Source: Pelagihabitans sp947500445
GTDB taxonomy: Bacteria > Bacteroidota > Bacteroidia > Flavobacteriales > Flavobacteriaceae
Direction of reading: 5' to 3'
NCBI RefSeq assembly: GCF_050589625.1
Contig: NZ_JBNGOP010000009.1
Coordinates: forward strand, 94,783-158,782
Length of the DNA stretch: 64,000 nt
The notes beneath the pieces were generated by a model that ran no database searches, had not been told where the DNA came from, and saw nothing but the letters and a program-made list of their open reading frames with translations. This document shows, piece by piece, positions 18,901-26,235 of this stretch (its first letter is position 1; every line of letters starts with the position of its first letter). The position numbers and the translations under genes were made by a program.

Positions 18901-21900
18901 TTCCGCCGGTAGTTATGGCTATAAAACCGGAATAGCGAATGGCAAAGGTTTCCCTGTCCCCATTGTCCAGTAAATTTTGTAGGTTATCAACATCGATTTC
19001 GTTTACCGACCCTTCGAACGTGGCATTATTAGTAGGAATGTTATCGGTTGTTCTTCCGGGCACATCGATTTCGAAAAACTGATAGTTCAAAATTCCGCTA
19101 CACAAATCACTTTCCTCTAAATCTGGTACTCCGTCGTTATCATCGTCAAGATCTTCAAAATTAAGCACGCCATCGTTATCGGTGTCGTGGTCCACATATA
19201 TTTTCGCCAGTCCGTTGCTACAGTTCGATGGATTGGCCGTTTCGCAAATGCGATACCCAATAACATAATATCCGGGCTCGGTATTGGATGCCAGATTCAC
19301 CGTACCATCGGGGTTCATGGAAATACTTCCGGTAGGATCCGGTGCTATTTCCGTTAGCGTTACCGTGGAAAGGGTTACGGGCGTCTGGTTTAGGCGATCG
19401 TTGGTGAGTACATTGTATATCGCAGTACTTCCCGGTATTCCGTTTATAGGGGTTAGGTTCGAATCTTCGGCAGCTTGTATCGGAGCAATATCCACTGTTG
19501 CGTATGCGATTGCGCGATCACAGGTTCCTGGAGCGCTTAAATCGCAAATTTCATATTCGAAGGAGTACGTCCCGACCGACGTGTTGGGTATAATACGGGT
19601 AGTGCCGTTGGAATTTAATCGAAATCGATTTCCGGCCGAGGTCGTGGTCCGTCGTAGCGAAACATTTGATAATGTGGCCGTGTTTCCGTTTACCAGATCA
19701 TTGTCAAGTACATTGTAAATATTGTTCTGCCCAGTGGTTCCGCTAATGCTACCGGTGTAATTATCATCTACCGCTGTAATACAGTCGGGAGCCGTTACAT
19801 TGGTTTGGGCAGTACAGGTGGTGGCTTCGCTCACCGTTACCGTAATATCGGTTCCATTGGGTACTCCGGAAACGGTCCAGCTATTCCCTCCGTTATCGAC
19901 CGTGGTTCCTGCAGTACTGGTAACGGTTCCTCCACTTACGGTCAGGTCGACCGTATAGGTAGCAGCGGGAGCACAACTTGGCGTGCCGACGATGGTGATG
20001 GTAGGAGGCGCATTTACGGTGACTATAATTTCAGAACGGCCACTCTCGCAGCCATTGGTCGTTTGGCTTACGAAATAAGCGCTGTTCCCGACAGTTGCGG
20101 TACTTGGCGTTGGAGCGGTAGTATTGCCCGTTCCTCCCGTTGCGGCGGTGTACCATAACAAATTGGAACCGGATGCGGTAAGCGCAGATGCCGTATCGCC
20201 TTGGCAGTAGGTTACTGGGGAACTAACGGTAGGAGCCGATGGAATCGCATTTATTTCTACCGTTATTTCCGCCCGTGTACTTTCGCAGCCATTGGCATTC
20301 GTTTGGGAAACATAATAAGAGGTGTTTCCTGTAGTTGCCGTGCTTGGTGTAGGAGCGGAAGTGTTTCCCGTGCCTCCTGTCGGAGCGGTATACCATAGCA
20401 AATTGGATCCCGTGGCGGTCAAGGGGCTTGCCGTATCCCCTTCACAGTAGGATACCGGTGTGCCGATTCCCGGTGGAGACGGGCTGTTGTTGATCGTAAC
20501 GACGATTTCGGAACGGGCGCTTTCACATCCGCTCGCACTGCTCTGGCTTACGTAGTAGGAAGTACTTCCCGCCGTTGTGGTACTCGGTGTAGGAGCGGTA
20601 GCATTTCCGGTTCCTCCCGTGGCATTGGCATACCATAATAGGTTGGAGCCTACCGCAGTCAAAGCGGAGGCGGTATCTCCGGAACAGTAAACTACCGGAG
20701 TGTTTACCGTTGCTGCGTTGGGTACGGTATTTCTTGTAATGATTACTTCGTTTCTGGTAGCACTGGTACAACCGGTCACCGTATTTCTGGTTTCTGCGAA
20801 AAAGCTGTTGGCGCCGTCGGTTAGGCTACCTGCTGCTGGCTGGTAGGTTAAAGAGCCCGTTATTAGGGCGGTACCACCGGAAGCGGAAGCAAACCAATCC
20901 ACAGTTTCGTCCGGTCCGACGCTTACGGACACTGTAGGAACCGTATCCCCTGCGCAAAAGGCCAGATTACCGCTATCGTCCGTAGGTGCGTTTACAGTAG
21001 GGCAACTACAGTTGGGAGCGGTAACGTTAAGGGTATTGGTACAGGAATTACCGGTATCGGTTACCGTTATGGTAATATCGGTTCCCGAAGTAACGCCGGA
21101 AACGGTCCAGTTGTTTCCGCCATTGTCGGTAACGGCCCCTTGGGTACTGGTTACCGTTCCCGTACTTACGTTTACGGAAACGGAATAGGTGGCTAGATCG
21201 ACCGAACAGCTTGGTGCGGTGGCTATGGCTATCGTTGGTGTTTCTCGTACGACGACCACAATTTCGGAACGCGGGCCTTCACAGTCATTGATTGTTTGGC
21301 TGACCCAGTAGGATGTGGATCCAGAGGCGGCGGTGCTCGGGGTAGGTGCGGTATTGGTACCACTGCCTCCGATTGCCGAGGTATACCATAAGAGATTGGA
21401 CCCCGATGCGGTCAATGCACTCGCCGCATCTCCTTGGCAATAGCTTACCGGAGTGGTTACGCCAGGGGCGGCCGTATTGTTTTGCACGGTAACATCAAAA
21501 CTATAGGTTCCGGTGTTTCCGTTGGAATCGGTGGTTTCAAAAGTATTGGTGGTGGTGCCCAAAGGAAACGTTCCTCCGGAGGCAATACCGGCAGTTTGGG
21601 TTATGGATAATACCATTGGAGCACAGCTGTTCGCAGGATCCGAAAGTTGCACGCCAGGAATACTTAGATTATCCATGCGTACACGTTTTGAGGTATTTAC
21701 TTTGGTGTCACTATCAAATTCGAACCGAATACGGTAATTCCCTGTTTGTGTAACGGGTATTCTTGCAGCGTTGGTTGCTAAATCAGTATAGTTGAAGGTA
21801 TAGATGGGGGTAGTAATCGCTGCTTCATCTTCCAATAAGACCGTTATCGTGTTTACACCGCTAGGATGTGCCTGTAAAGCATGTATAAAGCTAATTTCCC

Positions 21901-24610
21901 CTGTTCCGTTCAGATAAACTAAGGGACTGACAAGCCCCCGGGTAAAACTTGGTTCTATTTCCGAAGTATAAAAACTAGTGTTTCCGGCCAAAGGCGCACT
22001 TGTCGTTACGGTACTTCCAAAGAAGATATAACACTGCGCGATCAAGTCGTTTCGACTGGCAACTTCGAAATCGGTAACAACAGGAAAAGTACCAGTATTG
22101 GCTACACAGTTATCCGTAACGGTTGGTGTCGCATAATTTACAATGGCGGAACAACCTGCGCTGCTTGCTGCAACGGTTATATCCGTTGGGCCGCTGATAA
22201 CCGGGTCAATAGTGTCGGTTACAACGACATCGAAACTGCAAGAAACCGAATTGCCGCCGAGATCCGTGGCGGTGTAAATTACGGAAGTGGTTCCGGGTAA
22301 AAACTCATCTCCTGGAGCGTAACCATTGGACGTAATGGTTGCCGTTCCACAATCATCGGTAGCGGTAGGTGGTGTCCAAGTTACTACCGCTCCACAACTA
22401 CCTGCTGTAGTATTGGCGGTAAGAGGCCCCACAGGGCACCCTGTTATCACGGGATCCGTAGTGTCGGAAACGGTCAATATGGCCTCATTGGAGGTGGCGG
22501 GGCTACAGCTTGCCGCAGGACTGTTGGCGATGGCACGAAAACGATCGCTGTTCATGGCGATGGTCGTACCGCTGATCACTAGATCTGCACTTTGTGTACC
22601 ACTATAGGGAGCCGCTTCGCTGAGGTCGTTCCAACTGCCCGATGTAAAGCGCTGCCATTGAAAGCTGCCGGAATTATTGGCACCGGCAGAGAAGGTAACG
22701 TTCGTTCCCGGACAGACCGATTGATTTGAAGGACTAGATGTTATGGTCGGTGGCGTGTTTACGTTTACGATGAGCTGCGCACGATTACTTTCACAGGTTA
22801 TGCTACCGGATGAAGCGGATTGCGATACCCAAAAATTTTGTGTGCCCTGGGCCGAGGTATCCGGTCGGGTGTTGCCTGCGATAATATTGCCCCCGGTAGC
22901 GGCATCGTACCAGGTCAAATTTGTTCCGGTGGCATTGGAATCCAATGTGCCGGCGGTATCCCCGATACAATATTCGACCGGACTGGTAACGCTTGGTGCG
23001 GATGGTCGGTTAAAGACCACTACTTCAATTACTGCCCTTGAACCTTCGCAACCACTAGGGTCATGCACCTGGCTCACATAGTAATCGGTGGTAGCGGCCA
23101 CGGATGTGTCCGGGGTGGGTGCGCTTCCAAGAGCAGGTCCCCCGGTTGCGTTTGAATACCATCGCAGGCTGTGGTCGGTAAGCGCGGTAGCCGAAAGGGG
23201 AACAGCGGTATCCCCAACACAATACTCGATCGGTGTGGTTACTGTCGGTTCCGGGGGCAGCGGTATCTGCTGCAAGGTAATTTCCAAACGGTCTACACTG
23301 GTACAGCCCGAAGATGAGTTTTCGGTCTCTACAAAATAGGTTCTTAAAAGATCCGTGGTGGTGGGCGGCTGATAGGTAGTACTTCCAGCTTGTATCTGTG
23401 TGCCCGCCGAGTCGTACCAGTTTGCGGTTTCGCCCGAACCGACCGAAACGGAAAGTTCGGGTGGTGTGGTGCCGAAGCAATGCGAGTAAGTGGTTTGACC
23501 TGTCGGTGGATTTATGTTGTTTTCTACCGTAATCGTAAAAGAGCGTTCGATTTCGTTTCCAGCGGAATCTTCCACCTCATAGGTAATGGTAGTGACACCA
23601 ACGGCAAACTCATCGCCGCTCTGTAGTCCTGTTCCATCTTCCCTTTGTACAAGGAAACGATCTAGATCGCAACTAGGGTCGTTAATGTTGGTGACTATGG
23701 TTCCTGGCAACAAGAGGTCATCCAAGTAGCCAGTTTGTCCGGAGGTCAAAAATAGGTCCGAGTAGTACCGAATCCTTACTTTTCTATTACCCGAGAACGT
23801 AATAGGAAGATTTTCTTGTTGGATTGTGGTGGTGGCATACACTTCGGAAAAGAAATTTGGGATGACCACAACACCGTTCTGGTCAAGAATATCTACAATT
23901 AGGGTAGCATTATCGCCAATTGCCGAAATGCCATGTGAAAACGAGATTTCCCCATCGCCGGTAAATAAGAGTACCGGACTGGTAAACTCGCTGGAAAAGA
24001 AAGGAATACTCGATAAAACGGGCGCTTGCAAGTAATTGGACCCGTTGATGGGACTGCCAGGTTCTATGGTCGTTTGATAAAAATCGTAGCATTGGTTCGT
24101 CGGTGATTCAAAATCTTGTAATACCGGAGCTACTCCCTGACCGGCAGGGCAGTTATCGGTAGCTTGGGGATATGCCCAACTATGGACCGCCGTACAAGTA
24201 GCGGGGTCCGCGTTTAAAACAACATCACTTGGAAACTGCGTAAAAACAGGGTTTTCATTGTCGGAAACGATAACATTGAAACCGCAGGTCGTAATTTCCC
24301 CAATAGCATTTTCCGCACGATAGATTACCGCCGTGGTTCCTGGTAAAAAAAGATCTCCGGGGTCGTAGTTACTGGTAACCGAGGTCGCTCCCGAAGCGGA
24401 GGGGGGAGTCCAATTGACCGTAGCCTCGCACGTTCCCGGGGTATAAGTGACCACGACATCGGTCGGGGGGCAACCTGTAAAAGATGGAGGAGGTGCACTA
24501 TTCGTTTCAACTATGCCGAAGGCGTGGTATGCAGCGTTTTCGGGAACGCTAAAACTGGCGAACAATCCGAAAACAAACAATAGAAAAACTAAGGTTCTTA
24601 TTTGGGGCAT
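15971..24610 (-). CDS. Giant T9SS type-B sorted multi-domain adhesin (2879 aa)
   Basis: A secreted surface protein with a signal peptide (QIRTLVFLLFVFGLFASF). Visible modules: HYR at about 40-110; a second HYR (about 115-360) split by a lectin-like insert (about 160-305); Ig-like repeats with YC-GDTA and LxWY motifs (360-700); HYR (about 720-800); another split HYR (800-1060, insert about 840-985); more Ig-like repeats, several nearly identical (1070-1600); two cadherin-like repeats with NVLDND/NVLTND (1613-1807); calcium-binding thrombospondin type-3 stretches (1808-1833 and 1983-2093, DTDNDGV, DSDNDGIFD) around a PA14 carbohydrate-binding domain (1833-1977, QSDDGSKLFIDG); five DUF11 repeats (2127-2780); and a type-B sorting domain (2783-2879, FNEFSPNNDGANDFFF to WLYISR). 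The sorting domain is very like that of the neighbouring adhesin, so both probably use the same PorP/SprF partner. PA14 and lectin-like folds suggest glycan binding. Confidence 0.92.
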   Translation of the reverse strand: MPQIRTLVFLLFVFGLFASFSVPENAAYHAFGIVETNSAPPPSFTGCPPTDVVVTYTPGTCEATVNWTPPSASGATSVTSNYDPGDLFLPGTTAVIYRAENAIGEITTCGFNVIVSDNENPVFTQFPSDVVLNADPATCTAVHSWAYPQATDNCPAGQGVAPVLQDFESPTNQCYDFYQTTIEPGSPINGSNYLQAPVLSSIPFFSSEFTSPVLLFTGDGEISFSHGISAIGDNATLIVDILDQNGVVVIPNFFSEVYATTTIQQENLPITFSGNRKVRIRYYSDLFLTSGQTGYLDDLLLPGTIVTNINDPSCDLDRFLVQREDGTGLQSGDEFAVGVTTITYEVEDSAGNEIERSFTITVENNINPPTGQTTYSHCFGTTPPELSVSVGSGETANWYDSAGTQIQAGSTTYQPPTTTDLLRTYFVETENSSSGCTSVDRLEITLQQIPLPPEPTVTTPIEYCVGDTAVPLSATALTDHSLRWYSNATGGPALGSAPTPDTSVAATTDYYVSQVHDPSGCEGSRAVIEVVVFNRPSAPSVTSPVEYCIGDTAGTLDSNATGTNLTWYDAATGGNIIAGNTRPDTSAQGTQNFWVSQSASSGSITCESNRAQLIVNVNTPPTITSSPSNQSVCPGTNVTFSAGANNSGSFQWQRFTSGSWNDLSEAAPYSGTQSADLVISGTTIAMNSDRFRAIANSPAASCSPATSNEAILTVSDTTDPVITGCPVGPLTANTTAGSCGAVVTWTPPTATDDCGTATITSNGYAPGDEFLPGTTSVIYTATDLGGNSVSCSFDVVVTDTIDPVISGPTDITVAASSAGCSAIVNYATPTVTDNCVANTGTFPVVTDFEVASRNDLIAQCYIFFGSTVTTSAPLAGNTSFYTSEIEPSFTRGLVSPLVYLNGTGEISFIHALQAHPSGVNTITVLLEDEAAITTPIYTFNYTDLATNAARIPVTQTGNYRIRFEFDSDTKVNTSKRVRMDNLSIPGVQLSDPANSCAPMVLSITQTAGIASGGTFPLGTTTNTFETTDSNGNTGTYSFDVTVQNNTAAPGVTTPVSYCQGDAASALTASGSNLLWYTSAIGGSGTNTAPTPSTAASGSTSYWVSQTINDCEGPRSEIVVVVRETPTIAIATAPSCSVDLATYSVSVNVSTGTVTSTQGAVTDNGGNNWTVSGVTSGTDITITVTDTGNSCTNTLNVTAPNCSCPTVNAPTDDSGNLAFCAGDTVPTVSVSVGPDETVDWFASASGGTALITGSLTYQPAAGSLTDGANSFFAETRNTVTGCTSATRNEVIITRNTVPNAATVNTPVVYCSGDTASALTAVGSNLLWYANATGGTGNATAPTPSTTTAGSTSYYVSQSSASGCESARSEIVVTINNSPSPPGIGTPVSYCEGDTASPLTATGSNLLWYTAPTGGTGNTSAPTPSTATTGNTSYYVSQTNANGCESTRAEITVEINAIPSAPTVSSPVTYCQGDTASALTASGSNLLWYTAATGGTGNTTAPTPSTATVGNSAYFVSQTTNGCESGRSEIIVTVNAPPTITIVGTPSCAPAATYTVDLTVSGGTVTSTAGTTVDNGGNSWTVSGVPNGTDITVTVSEATTCTAQTNVTAPDCITAVDDNYTGSISGTTGQNNIYNVLDNDLVNGNTATLSNVSLRRTTTSAGNRFRLNSNGTTRIIPNTSVGTYSFEYEICDLSAPGTCDRAIAYATVDIAPIQAAEDSNLTPINGIPGSTAIYNVLTNDRLNQTPVTLSTVTLTEIAPDPTGSISMNPDGTVNLASNTEPGYYVIGYRICETANPSNCSNGLAKIYVDHDTDNDGVLNFEDLDDDNDGVPDLEESDLCSGILNYQFFEIDVPGRTTDNIPTNNATFEGSVNEIDVDNLQNLLDNGDRETFAIRYSGFIAITTGGSYTFYTQSDDGSKLFIDGAEIVNNDGAHGFRERSGTITLAPGTYQIEIPFFERFGGERLEVRYEGPSLAKQLIPFNVFSANCDRDTDNDTVVDRLDVDSDNDGIFDAVEAGHTQPHTNGTVNGSAGANGLPDAVENPLESGNINYTLQDSDTDGNPDLRILDSDGDGCSDANEAYQDPNADGPDNGQYGSGSPAATDGSGRVTAAAYGAYHPDVIDDSASLTCQLSDLQLEKTVNEPNPNVSDTVIFTVTLTNNGPDTATNVVIADNVPVGYTVNPTSISNGGNFAGGVVTWNLATVTAGDIDLTYEAEINAPTGTSGEYTNTVQVIQADQIDPDSAPNNDDGNQSEDDEDNASVSIMVSDLSLVKTTTVPNPNVGDTITFELTLTNDGPNDATNVTVEDRLPSGFTLGTINNGGTSTANNISWTIASVPVGSQTVSYEATIEQPANIPGEYTNTAQVTASDQFDSDSTPNNDDGDQSEDDESSTTITPQQTDLELINTISASDANPGDVLMVTVEVVNNGSDEATNVSIENTVPEGFTVTNINNGGTQTGTIITWNGLNVPSGTPVVLTFEVSVNIPTGRNAEYMNIVQVTQVDQFDPDSAPNNDDGDQSEDDEDNASILLIPADLSLTKALSAASIQNPNAGDTVTFELTLTNDGPGVATNVTLVDNLPSGFTLGTINNGGTNAADTITWVLPSVPVGTQTVSYEVTVNVPSNTINEYTNTAQVTTTDQYDPDSAPDNDDGDQSEDDEARFSIPSPTVDLEVVKTVDSAETFFEDTITFIITVTNNSTYEATNIGIEDQLPQGYVLVSTNTANGVYEEVSQTWEIPSIAPSDTAILEMTVTVTDIDDYTNIAELIYVDQIDPNTENDRGEATPTVTQSECLTVFNEFSPNNDGANDFFFIECIEQYPNNTLQVYNRWGTLVFEAQGYNNTWDGSSMGRATIATEERLPVGTYYYLLDLGNGEATPRTGWLYISR

Positions 24611-24926
24611 TTGTTACGATTTGGTAGGTTCAATACACTGCCGCTGATATCATTTTAAACTTGGGAGAACCTATTCAGGCTAAAGCTTTAACGCAGGTTT
24701 TACCCTGGCAATGCCTTATATCGATGTTTTGTTGTAAAAAGCGGGTAAGTTGTAGTGAACGGGTAGATTTTTGAGGTATCCTACAAATAAACCTGGGTTT
24801 ATCGAAAAATGTAGGCGCCTGTAAGAGCGGTATAATAGGGGTTTAAGTGGATTCTTACGAAGACTTCTACTTAAACGATTAAAATGAACTTTTTAGTAAA
24901 TATACCTTTTGGTATGAGTTGTGCCA
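24611..24926. other. Upstream region of the 2879-aa adhesin gene
   Basis: About 315 bases without a gene. AATGCCTTATA at 24710-24720 and TTTGTTGTAAA at 24728-24738 are shared with the upstream region of the second adhesin. No exact TAnnTTTG box was found on the minus strand; TTTATTTG near 24790 is one base off. Confidence 0.45.
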
Positions 24927-24966
24927 ATAAAAAAGCCCCTGAAAATTTCAAGGGCTTTTTTATTGG
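24927..24966 (-). terminator. Terminator of tatA
   Basis: An AAGCCCCTGAAA arm pairs with TTTCAAGGGCTT (one central mismatch) and is flanked by A and T runs. It lies 15 bases after the minus-strand tatA stop. The plus strand also has a T-run but no plus-strand gene precedes it. Confidence 0.85.
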
Positions 24967-24980
24967 AGAAATGGAGTCGA

Positions 24981-25163
24981 CTACTCCTTTTTTTCTTCCA
25001 ATTTATCGTCTTCTTTAGAAGCGTCTTTAAATTCTTTGATGCCACTACCTAGACCTCGCATTAGTTCCGGGATTTTCTTTCCTCCGAACAAAAGCAGTAC
25101 TACGACCACTACTAAAATAATTTGCGGGGCTCCGATGGCCAAAAAAATATATGAAGCTGTCAT
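24981..25163 (-). CDS. tatA: Twin-arginine translocase subunit TatA/TatE
   Basis: A 60-residue inner-membrane protein that forms the pore-like part of the Tat pathway, exporting folded proteins. It has the family architecture: a short periplasmic N-terminus (TASYIFLAIGAPQ), one transmembrane helix (about residues 12-27, ILVVVVVLLLFG), the conserved hinge FGGKKIPEL at 26-34, an amphipathic helix with RGLGSGIKEFKDA, and a charged acidic/basic tail. It is short but within the family range. It is a single-gene unit with its own terminator, divergent from the M23 peptidase gene. A weak TATCTTTA box lies about 20 bases before the start. Confidence 0.95.
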   Translation of the reverse strand: MTASYIFLAIGAPQIILVVVVVLLLFGGKKIPELMRGLGSGIKEFKDASKEDDKLEEKKE

Positions 25164-25345
25164 TAGATTTTCTATTTAAATGGTAAAGATACTAAAAAGT
25201 TTATTGCCTATACGTACCCCTAACGGAGCTTTTGCGTTTTAATTGCCCGGTTCCAAGGCTATCTGCCCTGGTATAACACCCATCTAACCAATTGTTAATA
25301 GGTATTAAAAACTTTAAGGGGACCTTAAAAATTGAATGTGAAGCT

Positions 25346-25353
25346 TATATTTG
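25346..25353 (+). promoter_or_regulatory. -7 box of the M23 peptidase gene
   Basis: TATATTTG matches TAnnTTTG and ends seven bases before the ATG at 25361. It helps decide the start: the longer frame from 25292 would begin upstream of this promoter. The expected transcript would have almost no leader. Confidence 0.5.
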
Positions 25354-25360
25354 TGCTACC

Positions 25361-26230
25361 ATGGCAAGAAAAAGAAAAAAAAGAGGGGAGATCAAAAGGA
25401 AACTCTTGCACAAATACCGTTTGGTTATCCTGAACGAAAGTACCTTTGAAGAGAAAATCTCCTTTAAACTTAGTCGGCTAAACGTTTTTGTCACCGGCTC
25501 GCTTTTTATTATCGGACTTATCGGTCTTACGACCTTGTTGATCGCCTTTACGCCGCTCAGGGAATACATACCCGGCTATTCTTCCACCAAGTTGAAAAAA
25601 CAGGCCACCGAACTCACCTATAAAACGGATTCACTGGTACGCACCCTTTATTATACCAATCGGTATTTAGACAATGTTCGAATGGTGCTCCGCGGGGATA
25701 TCGAAAATAGCGAGGTCAATCGAGACTCCCTGTTCGAACGTTTCAAATTAGATCCCGCGTCCGTAAATTTGACCCCTATCAAGGAAGATTCCCTTTTGCG
25801 TGCCGAAGTTGCCCTTGAGGACAAGTACAATTTGTTCGAGCGAAATGTACGCAATACCAACGTGGTTTTTTTCCCTCCATTGAGCGGCACCATATCCCAA
25901 TCGTACGATACGCAGAAAAAACACTATGCCGTTGATGTTGTAGCGCCTTTGGAAAGTCCCATAAAATCGGTTGCCGATGGTACGGTTATTTTTGCGGAGT
26001 GGACGGCCGATACAGGGCACGTTATTATTATCGAGCATCGCGACGGACTTTTGAGCGTTTACAAGCATAACGCTTCGTTGACCAAGGGGCAGGGCGATAT
26101 CGTAAGTTCCGGGGAAGTCATTGCATCGGTAGGAAATACCGGTGAGTATACTACCGGTCCGCACCTGCACTTTGAATTATGGAACAATGGCGTTCCCCTG
26201 AACCCCACCGATTATATCGATTTTAAATAG
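25361..26230 (+). CDS. M23-family peptidoglycan endopeptidase (membrane anchored)
   Basis: From ATG 25361 the protein has 289 residues: a basic cytoplasmic N-terminus (ARKRKKRGEIKRKLLHKY), the conserved LNE-TFEEKISFKLSRLNVF block, one transmembrane helix at about 45-65, a coiled-coil-like linker and a C-terminal LytM/M23 zinc peptidase domain in the periplasm. Metal ligands visible are H188 and D192 region in HYAVDVVAP and the HxH pair at 268 and 270 in GPHLHFELW; the first motif is H-x3-D, the usual spacing. Such proteins cut peptide cross-links during growth or division, or activate amidases. The next gene starts five bases later, so they are co-transcribed. The upstream extension to 25292 is rejected because it lies before the promoter box and is absent from the family as I know it. 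Confidence 0.9.
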   Translation: MARKRKKRGEIKRKLLHKYRLVILNESTFEEKISFKLSRLNVFVTGSLFIIGLIGLTTLLIAFTPLREYIPGYSSTKLKKQATELTYKTDSLVRTLYYTNRYLDNVRMVLRGDIENSEVNRDSLFERFKLDPASVNLTPIKEDSLLRAEVALEDKYNLFERNVRNTNVVFFPPLSGTISQSYDTQKKHYAVDVVAPLESPIKSVADGTVIFAEWTADTGHVIIIEHRDGLLSVYKHNASLTKGQGDIVSSGEVIASVGNTGEYTTGPHLHFELWNNGVPLNPTDYIDFK

Positions 26231-26235
26231 CGCCT

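Noticed and set aside
25292..25360. Upstream start of the M23 peptidase
   Set aside because: The added 23 residues lie before and across the promoter box and do not resemble the basic N-terminus of the family.
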